This document shows positions 53,299 to 61,931 of a stretch of 64,000 nucleotides of DNA, piece after piece; position 1 is the stretch's first letter; every line of letters begins with the position of its first letter. The notes below the pieces were generated by a model, which worked only from the letters and a program-made list of their open reading frames with translations, was not told where the DNA came from and did no database searches. Source of the stretch: Sinimarinibacterium flocculans (GTDB taxonomy: Bacteria; Pseudomonadota; Gammaproteobacteria; Nevskiales; Nevskiaceae); the NCBI RefSeq assembly GCF_003201205.1, contig NZ_QICN01000007.1, forward strand, positions 170,032-234,031, in the 5' to 3' direction. Position numbers and translations under genes: made by a program.

Positions 53299-54201
53299 TC
53301 AGCCGCGCGCAGCCACCTCAAGGGCGGCCACGTCGAACTTTTTCATCTTCAGGAAGGCCCGGGTCACGCGCGCGATCCGCTGCTCGTCGTTCGAGCGCAT
53401 CACCTCGTCGAGCAGCATCGGCGTGATCTGCCACGACAGGCCGTAGCGATCCTTGCACCAGCCGCACTGCTCGGCCTGCGGCACCGTCGAGAGCTGCGAC
53501 CAGTAGCGGTCGATCCCGGCCTGGTCACGGCAGGCGACGAGGAAGGAGACCGCCTCGTTGAAGCCGAAACCGTGGTCATGCGCGCTGTCCATCGCGCCGA
53601 TCCAGGTGTCGCCCAGGCGAAAGTCCGAGTACATGAGCGTGCCTTCGCGATCCGGCGCCATGCCGGCGGGATAGCGCACGGTCTGCCCTGCCTGCGAGCC
53701 CTCGAAGAGTCCGCGGTAGAAGATGCCGGCCTCCTCGGCCTTGCCGCAATGCTCGCCGGTGAACATCAGCAGCGGCAGGATCGGCGGCGGCGGCCGCCCG
53801 GACGGCGCACAGAGGTTCAGTTGCCAGCTCAGTCCATAGCGATCCCTGATCCAGCCGTAGCGGGGACGGAAGGGATAGGCATCCAGCGGCATCAGCGCCT
53901 CGCCGCCGTCGGCGAGCGCGGACCACAGCGTGTCGAGCCGGTCGCGCGCATGGGCGTCGCGTTGCGGATCGAAGTTGAGCAGGAACGACACCGACGGATT
54001 GAATGTGAAGTACGGTCCCGCGGAGATCGCCTTGAACGGCAGACCGGCGAGCTCGAACGACGCGATGTCGCAGTCGCCGGACGGCGTCGCGCGCAGCACC
54101 GAGCGATGCGTGATGCGCGCATCCGGCATCACCGAGCAATAGAACCGGGCGGCCTCGATCGCCTGGGTGTCGAACCACAGATGGGGCGTGATCAGCGACA
54201 T
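53299..54201 (-). CDS. VOC-fold protein with two PhnB/3-dmu-9_3-mt-type domains
   Basis: 300 aa. Two similar domains lie in tandem: each has an ARFYCSVMPDARI or AGIFYRGLFEGSQ-like start, an FxLGD/FELAG strand, FNEAVSFLVAC or FNPSVSFLLNF, and WQITPMLLDE or WQLNLCAPSG. This is the PhnB/3-demethylubiquinone-methyltransferase-like group of VOC (glyoxalase/bleomycin-resistance) proteins. Most single-domain members are 130-160 aa, so this one arose by tandem fusion. Function unknown. Confidence 0.85.
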   Translation of the reverse strand: MSLITPHLWFDTQAIEAARFYCSVMPDARITHRSVLRATPSGDCDIASFELAGLPFKAISAGPYFTFNPSVSFLLNFDPQRDAHARDRLDTLWSALADGGEALMPLDAYPFRPRYGWIRDRYGLSWQLNLCAPSGRPPPPILPLLMFTGEHCGKAEEAGIFYRGLFEGSQAGQTVRYPAGMAPDREGTLMYSDFRLGDTWIGAMDSAHDHGFGFNEAVSFLVACRDQAGIDRYWSQLSTVPQAEQCGWCKDRYGLSWQITPMLLDEVMRSNDEQRIARVTRAFLKMKKFDVAALEVAARG

Positions 54202-54275
54202 GCGGCACTCCGGCGGGACCCGTCCCGCGGTCTTTCCCTTCTGGTCGAACGGCCCTGCGGCGAATCGACAGGCCC

Positions 54276-55175
54276 TCAGTCGCCGTCGAGAAAAGCCTCG
54301 ATCAACCCGGCCGTCAGCGCCGGCATCGGCCCGGGCCCCTGCGGCATGACGGCCTCGCCGAGCCAGTCGCCATGACCGCCGGGCAGCACCAGCAGGCGGG
54401 CGTTGTCCATCATCCGCGTCAGTTCGACCGCGTGCTCCAGGGTCACGATGTCGCGATCGCCGAGCACGATCAGCGTCGGTGCCCCCACCGAACGGACCAG
54501 CGCATCCGGCACGTCGCGGAAATCGCGCATGCGCGCGGCGTCCTTGTCGTGCATCTCGCGCAGTGCCTGCTCGTCCGGGTTCACGCGCAGGAAGGCGTCC
54601 TTGAGCGGCTGCGGCATGTTCGAGAAATCCGCCTGCGCCATGTACGCCCAGAACTCCGGCGGTGCACCGCCGCGGCGGGTCATCGACGATGCGAACACCA
54701 GCTTGCGCACGCGCGCCGGATGGCGGATCGCCACCTGCAGCGCCACGCTGGCGCCGTTGCTGAAGCCGAAGACATCGGCCTGTCCAATGTGCAGATGCGC
54801 CAGCAGCGCCGCCACGTCGTCTGCCGAGGTCTCGAAGCGGACCGGACCGTCGCGCTGGGTCGTGCGTCCATGACCCTGCTCCTCGACCGCGAGGACCCGC
54901 CGGTGCTGCGCGAACAGTGGCAGCACCTGCGAGAAGCTCACGTCGATGGTCGAGCCGCCGCCGTGCAGCAGCACCAGCGGCACACCGTCGGCAGCGTCCT
55001 GCGCCGGGCCGTGCAGCTCGTAGTACATGCGGATGCCATTGACCGGTGCATGTCCGCGGTCGATCAGGCGCGTTGTCGTCGGGCTCACGGGTTCTCCATC
55101 GGCAGGGACGGCGGCGCAGGCGCCCAGCGCCAAAGCACAGCCGGCAAGCAGCAGCAGGCGAAAGCGGTGACGCAT
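54276..55175 (-). CDS. alpha/beta-hydrolase lipoprotein
   Basis: 299 aa from the ATG at 55175; an in-frame ATG at 55207 has no better ribosome site. The lipobox ALALGAC occurs at about residues 11-17. The hydrolase core has LLHGGGSTID (oxyanion), the nucleophile elbow GFSNGAS, and GGHGDW near the C-terminus carrying the His. The order of motifs fits the epoxide hydrolase/haloperoxidase-like group; the natural substrate is unknown. It sits near a halohydrin-dehalogenase-like gene 3.8 kb away. Confidence 0.82.
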   Translation of the reverse strand: MRHRFRLLLLAGCALALGACAAVPADGEPVSPTTTRLIDRGHAPVNGIRMYYELHGPAQDAADGVPLVLLHGGGSTIDVSFSQVLPLFAQHRRVLAVEEQGHGRTTQRDGPVRFETSADDVAALLAHLHIGQADVFGFSNGASVALQVAIRHPARVRKLVFASSMTRRGGAPPEFWAYMAQADFSNMPQPLKDAFLRVNPDEQALREMHDKDAARMRDFRDVPDALVRSVGAPTLIVLGDRDIVTLEHAVELTRMMDNARLLVLPGGHGDWLGEAVMPQGPGPMPALTAGLIEAFLDGD

Positions 55176-55248
55176 CGGTGCGGCCTCGTTCTCAGGGGGC
55201 TCGTGCATGGTCGAACGCCGCGGCCCGGAATCGACAACCGCGTTCGTG

Positions 55249-55932
55249 TCAGTCGACGGCAGCCGCAGCGGCGACGAAGATCGCCGAAGCCGGCGGGCCG
55301 TCATCGGCGTGACGCGGTTCGTGCAGCGCGACCCGCTCGAAGCCGCAATCGGCCAGCAGGCGTTGCCAGCCCTCGATCGTGCGGAAGTACCACGGCGCCG
55401 GATCGTCGAAGTCGCCGTCGATGCCGGCCCAGGTGCCGTCGCGCCAGCCATCGAGGTACGGGGCCTCGCCACCGGCCGCGCGCGGATGCAGGGTCTGGAT
55501 CACGAGTGCGCCGCCCGGCGCCAGCAGACGCGGCGTGATCTGCAGTGCCGTGCGCACCGAGGCATCGCCGAACAGCGCGAAATTGCTGACGACGACGTCG
55601 TAGGCCGGCGCGCCGGCGAGCGTCGCGAGACCGGCGTAGTCGACGACCTCGAAGCGCGCGCCGCCGGCGGCTCTCGCCGCCTCGATCAGCTCCGGTGACC
55701 CGTCCACGCCGAGCACCTCGATGCCTTGCGCGGCGAGCCGGCGCGCGAGCCAGCCCTCGCCGCAGCCGAGATCGAGCACGCGGCCGGGCCGGCGGGCCAG
55801 CACGGCATCGACGATCGCGGCATCGGTCACACGCCGGCTGTCGATGCGCCGCTCGCGCACGACACGGGTCCACGGCGCCGCATTGCGGCGCCAGGAGGCG
55901 ACGATGCGCGCCTCGGCCTCAGCCGCGTCCAT
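55249..55932 (-). CDS. class I SAM-dependent methyltransferase
   Basis: 227 aa, ATG at 55932. SAM-binding motif I is VLDLGCGEGWLARRL at about residues 53-67; a following acidic residue in GVDGS binds the ribose. Length and the VVSNFALFGD stretch fit the small methyltransferases of the UbiE/TrmN-like group. Substrate unknown. Its start overlaps the end of the following DUF2834-like gene by 14 bases. Confidence 0.88.
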   Translation of the reverse strand: MDAAEAEARIVASWRRNAAPWTRVVRERRIDSRRVTDAAIVDAVLARRPGRVLDLGCGEGWLARRLAAQGIEVLGVDGSPELIEAARAAGGARFEVVDYAGLATLAGAPAYDVVVSNFALFGDASVRTALQITPRLLAPGGALVIQTLHPRAAGGEAPYLDGWRDGTWAGIDGDFDDPAPWYFRTIEGWQRLLADCGFERVALHEPRHADDGPPASAIFVAAAAAVD

Positions 55933-56251
55933 CGCGCGCCGGGCGCGTCCGCAGCAGCAGGTAGACCGCGAATCCGGTCGCGACACCGGGCGCGACGCCG
56001 AGCACCAGCGCGATCCAGCCGTGGCGCACGCCGGCGCTGCGCGCCTCGTGCACCACCCAGACGGCGAGCACGCACCAGCACAGGATGGCGTCGAGCGCGT
56101 AACCCGAGGCGTACGGGTTGACGAAGCCGGCGGCGAAGGCGCCGATGATGTCCGGATCCTGCAGCAGCGGCGGCAGCACCATGACCGCGAAGGCGACGGC
56201 GAAGCCGCCGCCGAGCAGGATCAACAGCAGACGATAGACCGCCAGGGGCAT
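55919..56251 (-). CDS. DUF2834-like small membrane protein
   Basis: 110 aa with three hydrophobic segments (about 5-30, 50-68 and 80-100). The features PYASGYALDAILCWCVLAVWV resemble DUF2834, an uncharacterised membrane family. It is upstream of the methyltransferase gene in transcription order and overlaps it. Confidence 0.65.
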   Translation of the reverse strand: MPLAVYRLLLILLGGGFAVAFAVMVLPPLLQDPDIIGAFAAGFVNPYASGYALDAILCWCVLAVWVVHEARSAGVRHGWIALVLGVAPGVATGFAVYLLLRTRPARDGRG

Positions 56252-56279
56252 GACCGGCTCTCCGGGGATGTATGGATTG

Positions 56280-57887
56280 TCAGGACGGATCGTCGTCGTC
56301 GCCGGCGTCCAGCCAGCCGTACTCCCAGCGCCACGGCATGCGCGTCTCGCCGAGGATCTCCGTCACCAGTTGCGGGTAGATCCGCTCGGCGCGCACGTCG
56401 TTGGACATCAGCACGGCGCAGCGCCGTCCGGTCTCCAGGCAGACGACGATGTTGCCCGTCCATTCGTTGTGCCCGCCCTTGAAGAAGGCCGGGCCGCTGT
56501 CGTCCTCGAACACCACCAGCCCGAGGCCGGCGGCGAGGCCGATGTCCCGGTTGCGCGCATCCTCGGCCGGGTCCAGCGTCGGGAACTGATGCCGCGAGCC
56601 GATGGGCCACGCCGGGCGCACGAGCGCGGCGCGGCTGCGCTTGTCGAGCCCGTCGCCGCGCACGATCGCTGCCCACATCCGCGCCTGATCGGCGATGGTG
56701 GTGTCCATCGAGCCGGCGGCGCTGACCCGCGAGCGCTCGTCGTGCGGTTCCATGCTGCCGTCCAGCGCATAGCCGTCGGCGAGGTTGTCGGCGAAGTCCT
56801 CGCGCCACTGCATGCTGGTGTGCCGCATGCCGAAGCGGTCGAAGATGCGCGTCTGCATCTCGGCGCCCACGTCGAGCCCCAGCCCTTCCTCGAGCACGAG
56901 CTGCAGGATGTAGTACCCCTCGCCCGAGTAGCCGTAACGCGTGCCGGGATCGTGGTGGAAGCGCAGCTTGCCGTCGTCCTCCAGCCAGCGGAAGTTGGCC
57001 ATCCCGGATGTGTGGCTCAGTAGCATGCGCGGCGTCAGCTGTCGCCAGCGCTCGTCGTCGGCCAGATCGGCGAAGGCCTCGTACTCGGGCAGGGCCTGCG
57101 GCAGCAGCTCGGCAATCGGCGTATCCAGATCGAGCCGTCCCTCCTCGGCGAGCTGCAGCACCATGTAGGCAAAGGCGGTCTTGGTCAGCGAGGCGCCGTA
57201 CATGATGGTGTCCGGCGTCAGCGGCAGCGCCTTCTCGACATTGCGGTAGCCGTAGCTCGCCACGTAGGTGACGCGGCCGTCGTCGATCACCGCGAGCGCC
57301 AGTCCGTTCACGCCTTCCCGCTGCATCAGCTCGCGTGCCCGCGTATCGACACGAGCGATGCCGGACGGCGGCGAGGCCGCGGCACCCAGTGCCGCCAGCA
57401 GTTCCGCTTCCGTGTCGCGCGACCACGGTCCGCGACCGCGCCAGATCACGCGATGCTGCGCATCGAGCAGCAGCAGGTACGCCGCGTCCTCGTCCTGTGC
57501 ATCGAAGCCGGTGATGCGCTTCCACGCGTCGATGTCCGTGCTCGCCACCAGCGAGCGCGCGTGCATCGGCTGCGGCACGGCGCTGCGGATACGGCTGACG
57601 ATGAACCCGCGCAGCAGCACGGGCACGTCGAGCACCACCACCTGGCGCACCGAGGCCGCCACCTTGCCGCGGGTGCCGGTCATGCGCCGCATCCACGGCT
57701 CGGTCTGTTCGCGCGAATCGCGCGAGAAACCCACGATCAGCAGTTGCGGGCGCGGCAGCAGGTCGGCGGGGAGCTGCAGGGTCTTGCCGCTCAGCGATTC
57801 CACCGCCAGCGACGGCAGCTCGTCCTGCGCCGACGCCAGCACCGCCCACAGACCCAGGAAACCCGCCAGCCACCATCCACGCCGCAC
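56280..57887 (-). CDS. exported fusion of a thioredoxin-like domain and a serine beta-lactamase-type hydrolase
   Basis: 535 aa with a signal peptide (about 1-20). Residues about 22-165 look like a thioredoxin/peroxiredoxin-like fold (LLIVGFSRDSREQTEPW and LLLDAQHRVIWRGRGPW) without a CxxC, close to the ATP10-like pattern. Residues about 190-520 are a class C beta-lactamase/EstB-type domain: YGASLTKTAFAYMV contains the SxxK catalytic pair, YSGEGYY the YxN-like motif, and GGHNEWTGN the third motif. It hydrolyses an ester, beta-lactam or D-amino peptide. The fusion is uncommon. Confidence 0.82.
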   Translation of the reverse strand: MRRGWWLAGFLGLWAVLASAQDELPSLAVESLSGKTLQLPADLLPRPQLLIVGFSRDSREQTEPWMRRMTGTRGKVAASVRQVVVLDVPVLLRGFIVSRIRSAVPQPMHARSLVASTDIDAWKRITGFDAQDEDAAYLLLLDAQHRVIWRGRGPWSRDTEAELLAALGAAASPPSGIARVDTRARELMQREGVNGLALAVIDDGRVTYVASYGYRNVEKALPLTPDTIMYGASLTKTAFAYMVLQLAEEGRLDLDTPIAELLPQALPEYEAFADLADDERWRQLTPRMLLSHTSGMANFRWLEDDGKLRFHHDPGTRYGYSGEGYYILQLVLEEGLGLDVGAEMQTRIFDRFGMRHTSMQWREDFADNLADGYALDGSMEPHDERSRVSAAGSMDTTIADQARMWAAIVRGDGLDKRSRAALVRPAWPIGSRHQFPTLDPAEDARNRDIGLAAGLGLVVFEDDSGPAFFKGGHNEWTGNIVVCLETGRRCAVLMSNDVRAERIYPQLVTEILGETRMPWRWEYGWLDAGDDDDPS

Positions 57888-57890
57888 GCC

Positions 57891-58514
57891 TTATCTCCTC
57901 AACAGGACCACGATGCCCGCGCCTACCATAACCACGGACGCGATCCGGTTCATCCACAAGCCGGCTCCGCGCCCGAGCCAGGCGCCGGCGCGGTGCGCCG
58001 CCCAGGCGTAGATCAGCTTGACGCCACCGACGGCGAGCAGCGCGATCAGGCCGATCATCGCGGCGTCGGAAACGGACATCTCGGACAAATCGAGAAACGC
58101 GGGGAAGAAGCCGAGGTAGAACAGCACGGCCTTCTGGTCCGCCAGCGTGATCAGCAGGCCGGTCATGAAGCTCGACCAACCGGAACCGGCCGCGGCGGCG
58201 GTCCCGGCAGCCGACCGTCCGGCAGCGCGCCAGACGACCACGCCCAGCCACAGCAGATAGAGCCCGCCGGCGTAGCGCACGAGCACGAAGGCCTCGCCCA
58301 TCGCCTCCGCCAGCATCGCCAGGCCGAAGATCGCCAACGCGATGAAGACCAGGTCGCCGGCAACCACGCCCAGCGAGGTCAGCGCGCCGTGGCGAAAGCC
58401 ACCGCTCGCGGCGCGCGCGGTCACCGCCAGCACGCTCACGCTCGGCATCGCGGCCAGCACTGCCATCGAGGCGAACAGCGCCGCCACCGTCGCCAGCGAC
58501 AAACTCAGGTCCAT
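57891..58514 (-). CDS. LysE/RhtB-family amino acid exporter
   Basis: 207 aa with about six membrane helices. The family signature near the N-terminus is present (PSVSVLAVTARAASGGFRHGALTSLGVVAGD), as is KAVLFYLGFFPAFLD later. Members export Lys, Arg, homoserine, threonine or related amino acids; the substrate is not readable. Upstream in the transcript of the beta-lactamase fusion, 3 bases away. Confidence 0.9.
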   Translation of the reverse strand: MDLSLSLATVAALFASMAVLAAMPSVSVLAVTARAASGGFRHGALTSLGVVAGDLVFIALAIFGLAMLAEAMGEAFVLVRYAGGLYLLWLGVVVWRAAGRSAAGTAAAAGSGWSSFMTGLLITLADQKAVLFYLGFFPAFLDLSEMSVSDAAMIGLIALLAVGGVKLIYAWAAHRAGAWLGRGAGLWMNRIASVVMVGAGIVVLLRR

Positions 58515-58613
58515 CGGTCACGCGCTCCGTGCGTCGGGAACGTGCGCGATCCTAACCGGGAGCCCCGTCGCGCGGGAACGCCGTTCGGGCAGCCAAGCCG
58601 AGACGCGCCGGCG

Positions 58614-58901
58614 TCAAGTCGCGTAGTGACGCTCGATGCGGGCCACTTCCACCGAGTACGAGGCATACCACCGCTCCCGGCCCTGCCGCTGCGCCGCCAG
58701 GTGCGCCGGATGCTGCTTCCATGCGCGGATGTCGTCCTCGCTGTGCCAGTACGACAAGGCGATCTCCGAGTCCCCTTCCGTCACCGCCTCGAAGGCGATG
58801 CAGTTGAACTGCTCGATCGCCAGCTGCCGCATGGCCTGTGCGGTTGCCGCGTAATCGGCGTCCAGCGCCCGTATCCGGGCCTTGAAGATCACCACGACCA
58901 T
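58614..58901 (-). CDS. antibiotic biosynthesis monooxygenase (ABM)-family protein
   Basis: 95 aa from the ATG at 58901. It is a dimeric ferredoxin-like fold with AFEAVTEGDSEIALSYWHSEDDIRAWKQHPAHLAAQ, the typical ABM/HmoA-like segment. Members act as small monooxygenases or heme-degrading enzymes, many without cofactor. The His in HPAHL and the Trp in SYWHS are conserved in the family. Substrate unknown. Confidence 0.85.
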   Translation of the reverse strand: MVVVIFKARIRALDADYAATAQAMRQLAIEQFNCIAFEAVTEGDSEIALSYWHSEDDIRAWKQHPAHLAAQRQGRERWYASYSVEVARIERHYAT

Positions 58902-59017
58902 GCGCCGTTCTCCTGATGCGTTGCGTATCGACCCATCGCCTTCTGCGTGTCCCATGAAACGGTACGTCTGCCCGACCGCTCCCCGGCTTCAGACCTTGCG
59001 GCCAGCCGTCGCGCCGC

Positions 59018-59698
59018 TCACCGCGTGACCCAGCCGCCGCAGACCGGAAACACCTGTCCGACGAAGCAGGCTGCGGCGTCGCTGCACAGGTAGGCGGCGA
59101 ACAGCGCATCCTCGCGCGCCGACACCAGGCGGCCGAGCGGCACCTCGCGCGCCAGCCGCGCCTGGAACCGCGGATTGGCCTGGACCTCCGGGGGAAAGTA
59201 GGTCGGGTTGTCGACGAAGTTCTGCGCGATCGCGTTGAGCTGCACGTTCTGCGGCGCGAGCTCGACGCCGGCCGCCTGCACATAGGCCAGCTGCGCCCCG
59301 CGGGCCGCGCTGTAGGTCGAGGCGCGCTTCATCCCGCGCAGCGCCGAGGCGCTGCCGACGACGAGAATCCGGCCGCCGCCTCGCGCCACCATGTCCCGGG
59401 CGGCCGTTCGTACCAGCCGCGGCAGCGGGTCGACCAGCGCGGCGAATACCGTGCGCCACTCGTCGTCGTCGACCTCGATGGCCGGCGTCGTCGGCGCCGC
59501 GAGCGCCAGGTTGACCACGAGCACGTCGATGGGACCCGCCTCGGCCACGATCCGCTCCGCGGCACCGGGGGCGGCCAGCGAATCGGCGTTCGCGATCAGC
59601 TGTGCACCCTGCTCGGCGAACACCTCGCACAGGGCAGGCCCCATGAAGGCATCGGCCTGGGTGATCAGGACGCGTTTTGCCACGAGCGTCTGGTGCAT
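59018..59698 (-). CDS. halohydrin dehalogenase-like short-chain dehydrogenase
   Basis: 226 aa. The dinucleotide-binding glycine motif of SDRs is absent; instead TQADAFMG near residue 14 satisfies T-x4-F-x-G, the halide-pocket motif of halohydrin dehalogenases. The catalytic pattern is S-x12-Y-x3-R (SAS...YSAAR), with Arg in place of the usual SDR Lys. A NPTYFPPEVQANPRF stretch aligns with the SPYFYPTEPW...NPE segment of HheC. It should convert vicinal haloalcohols to epoxides and reverse this with nucleophiles such as cyanide or azide. Ordinary SDR activity is unlikely. The HheC comparison is from memory. Confidence 0.8.
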   Translation of the reverse strand: MHQTLVAKRVLITQADAFMGPALCEVFAEQGAQLIANADSLAAPGAAERIVAEAGPIDVLVVNLALAAPTTPAIEVDDDEWRTVFAALVDPLPRLVRTAARDMVARGGGRILVVGSASALRGMKRASTYSAARGAQLAYVQAAGVELAPQNVQLNAIAQNFVDNPTYFPPEVQANPRFQARLAREVPLGRLVSAREDALFAAYLCSDAAACFVGQVFPVCGGWVTR

Positions 59699-59794
59699 GT
59701 GCCGTTCTCCGCAGGCGTGATCGGACGCGGCGCATTGTGCCGGCGGCGCACCGCCGACGCCAAAGCGATATCGCGCGCGCGAAATTCGCGCACG

Positions 59795-60331
59795 CTAGCG
59801 CGGTGGGTCCGCGGACTGTGCCGCCGCGCTGCAGTCGCGGTAGCTCGGGTGCGAGTCGCCCACCCAGTAGCACCGCTCCCGCCCCACCGCGAGCACCGCC
59901 GGCGGCAGGCCGTCGATGGCAACGGTCACCGACTGCGGATGCGCCGCCGGCAGGCCGAAGCGGTAGACCGCCTCGTCGCCCTGCGCGCGGCGATCCAGCA
60001 ACGCCAGTTCGGCGCCGTCCGCCAGCAGCCGCACGCCGGCCTCGCCATCGATCCGCGCCGGCGGCTGCGCAGTCAGCACCACCGTCAGCTCCCTGCCCGG
60101 ATAGGGGCTCGGAATCAGCGGCAGCGGCATCGGCCCCACCCACCACCAGTGCGGCCACAATCCCAGCACCGAGAACTGCACCGTTCCGCGCTCGCCGTGC
60201 AGGACGAACGGATTGCCGCCCTCCGGCGAGGTCCATGCGCCCGAGCGACTCTGGTACACCGGCAGGGTGCTCACGCCGGCACAGCCGCCGAGCACCGTAC
60301 AGGCCAGGAGCACGGCAGCGCGCATCGTCAT
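59795..60331 (-). CDS. hypothetical lipoprotein
   Basis: 178 aa, start ATG at 60331. Lipobox VLGGC at about residues 13-17. The mature part is Pro/Trp-rich (LWPHWWWVGPMPLPLIP) and beta-rich; one Cys pair (RERCYW and YRDC) may form a disulfide. Family not recognised. Its start overlaps the stop of the upstream GFA gene by four bases. Confidence 0.7.
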   Translation of the reverse strand: MTMRAAVLLACTVLGGCAGVSTLPVYQSRSGAWTSPEGGNPFVLHGERGTVQFSVLGLWPHWWWVGPMPLPLIPSPYPGRELTVVLTAQPPARIDGEAGVRLLADGAELALLDRRAQGDEAVYRFGLPAAHPQSVTVAIDGLPPAVLAVGRERCYWVGDSHPSYRDCSAAAQSADPPR

Positions 60332-60732
60332 TCCGGAAACCCCGGGAAGCCCGGCACGTCCGCCAGGTCGCGGGCCCACGTGGCCCGGCTGGCAGTGAAC
60401 AGGTGCGCGGTCGGCCGCAGGCTGGGCTCGTCATCCAGGCTGCCTGCCGGCACGACCAGCAGCGCGCCGTCCATCTGCAGGTTCGGCAGGGCCGAGCCGC
60501 AGACCGAGCAGAAGGCCTTGCCGTGGCGCGTGGACGGCAGCGTGAACCGCGTGACCCGGTCCTCGCCGGACAGCCACGTCAACCTGCCTCCCGGGGCGAA
60601 CAGGTTCGCGGCATGCGCCGAGCCGGTGTCCTTGCGGCAATGGGTGCAATGACACAGGTAGAAGCTGCGGAACTCGGCGTCGATCTCGAACCGCACCGCC
60701 GTACACAGACAAGACCCGGAATACCTGCTCAC
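60328..60732 (-). CDS. GFA-family protein
   Basis: 134 aa from the GTG at 60732, which has AAGGAG nine bases upstream; ATG starts further up (60774, 60789) lack one. Zinc cysteines: CLCTAV, CHCTHC and FCSVCGSALP. A GFA/CENP-V fold member, longer than the 51456 copy, with a C-terminal tail. Substrate unknown. Overlaps the following lipoprotein gene by four bases. Confidence 0.85.
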   Translation of the reverse strand: MSRYSGSCLCTAVRFEIDAEFRSFYLCHCTHCRKDTGSAHAANLFAPGGRLTWLSGEDRVTRFTLPSTRHGKAFCSVCGSALPNLQMDGALLVVPAGSLDDEPSLRPTAHLFTASRATWARDLADVPGFPGFPE

Positions 60733-60898
60733 GCTGTCCGCTCCTTCGCGGCGACGCCGCTGTCCTGATCCCATCCGCGCCTGACGCATCCGGTCTTGCG
60801 CCGGCGCGCTGCAGAGACGCGAACCGGGCCGCCGAAGACAGCCGATCCGGCCGTCGCCGCGCCGGCAATGGCCGTCATGTTCTTCGCCATGCCGTCCA

Positions 60899-61270
60899 CT
60901 AGGCCCGATCGAAGATCGGATGCTCTTCGGTCAGAAAGATCGTCGAGTTCGCCAGGTCGATGAACGCCTGCTCATCCTCAAGCAGCCGCCGGTGCGCCGC
61001 CTGCCCTTCCGGCGTGTTCATCCCGGCGACGAGATCCTCGATGCTGTCCCACCACACCTCGGTGATCCCGTCGTAAGGCGCCTGCATGCCGCGCGATTGC
61101 ACGAACTGCCCGTTGAGCGGCGTATCGAGCGTGTGGCTCTGCACGTAGCGCCGGGCGTTGATCGCTTCCGCAAGCTCCTTCACCAGCGGCGCATGCGCGA
61201 GCCAGCGCGCGTAGAAGTCCTTCGGCGAAAAATCGGGACGGCGGCGGATGGCGTAGACGAGCTTGATCAT
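60899..61270 (-). CDS. EthD-domain protein
   Basis: 123 aa. A ferredoxin-like EthD domain: IKLVYAIRRRPDFSPKDFYARWLAHAPLV and later DGITEVWWDSIEDL. EthD is required for ethyl tert-butyl ether degradation in actinobacteria, but the domain also occurs in unrelated pathways. Here it lies near a halohydrin-dehalogenase-like gene and two GFA genes, but with no oxygenase. Confidence 0.85.
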   Translation of the reverse strand: MIKLVYAIRRRPDFSPKDFYARWLAHAPLVKELAEAINARRYVQSHTLDTPLNGQFVQSRGMQAPYDGITEVWWDSIEDLVAGMNTPEGQAAHRRLLEDEQAFIDLANSTIFLTEEHPIFDRA

Positions 61271-61380
61271 GGCGGTTCTCCTCTCTTGCAGTGTTGCGGC
61301 GGAACTCGGTGTGCGCTGGCCGTCCGCGGCTCACGCGCAGCCGGTCCTGGACAGCGGCTCCGCGATGGTCCGTACGCCGC

Positions 61381-61860
61381 TCAGCAGCGGCCGGCCTCGA
61401 TGAGCTTGTCCAGGCACGGTGTCAGGGATCGCGACAACAGGCGCCACCCGTCCTCGTCCTTGACCCAGGTGCTCAGATACTTGAGCGGCCCCCAGCGACC
61501 GACCGGGCGCATCGTCCCGTCGATATCCAGCCGCCCGCTGACGATGGCGACGTTCCGGTGGAACACCACCTCCGTCCCGGACAGGCTCACGTCCGCCGCG
61601 TCCCAGTTGTCCACGCCCGCGATCGCGGCCTGCTTGCCTTCGATCAGACCGCCCGGTGCGAGCACTCTCAGGTTCTCCGCCGCGAGCGCCGTCACGACGC
61701 CGGGGTCCCTGTCGACGATCATCAAACGCGCCAGGCGTTCGTTCAGCGTCAGCAAGGTCTGCGCGTCCTCGTCGGTCAGCATGACGACCACCGGCGACGC
61801 GGCGCAGGCCGTGAGGCCGAGCAACGTCGCTGCGAGTAGCGTGGCGATGAAGCTGTGCAT
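61381..61860 (-). CDS. NTF2-like (DUF4440-type) lipoprotein
   Basis: 159 aa. Lipobox LGLTAC at about residues 14-19. The rest has a cone-shaped alpha+beta NTF2-like pattern: LTLNERLARLMIVDRDPGVV helix, IEGKQAAIAG and WVKDEDGWRLLSR as the final strand. Members include many SnoaL/DUF4440 proteins, with or without enzymatic activity. No neighbour suggests a ligand. Confidence 0.8.
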   Translation of the reverse strand: MHSFIATLLAATLLGLTACAASPVVVMLTDEDAQTLLTLNERLARLMIVDRDPGVVTALAAENLRVLAPGGLIEGKQAAIAGVDNWDAADVSLSGTEVVFHRNVAIVSGRLDIDGTMRPVGRWGPLKYLSTWVKDEDGWRLLSRSLTPCLDKLIEAGRC

Positions 61861-61931
61861 GACTCTCTCTTTCGGAATGTCGGGGGCGAACCGCCGTGGA
61901 CTCGAAGCGTACAGGGGGACGGCGCGCCGAT

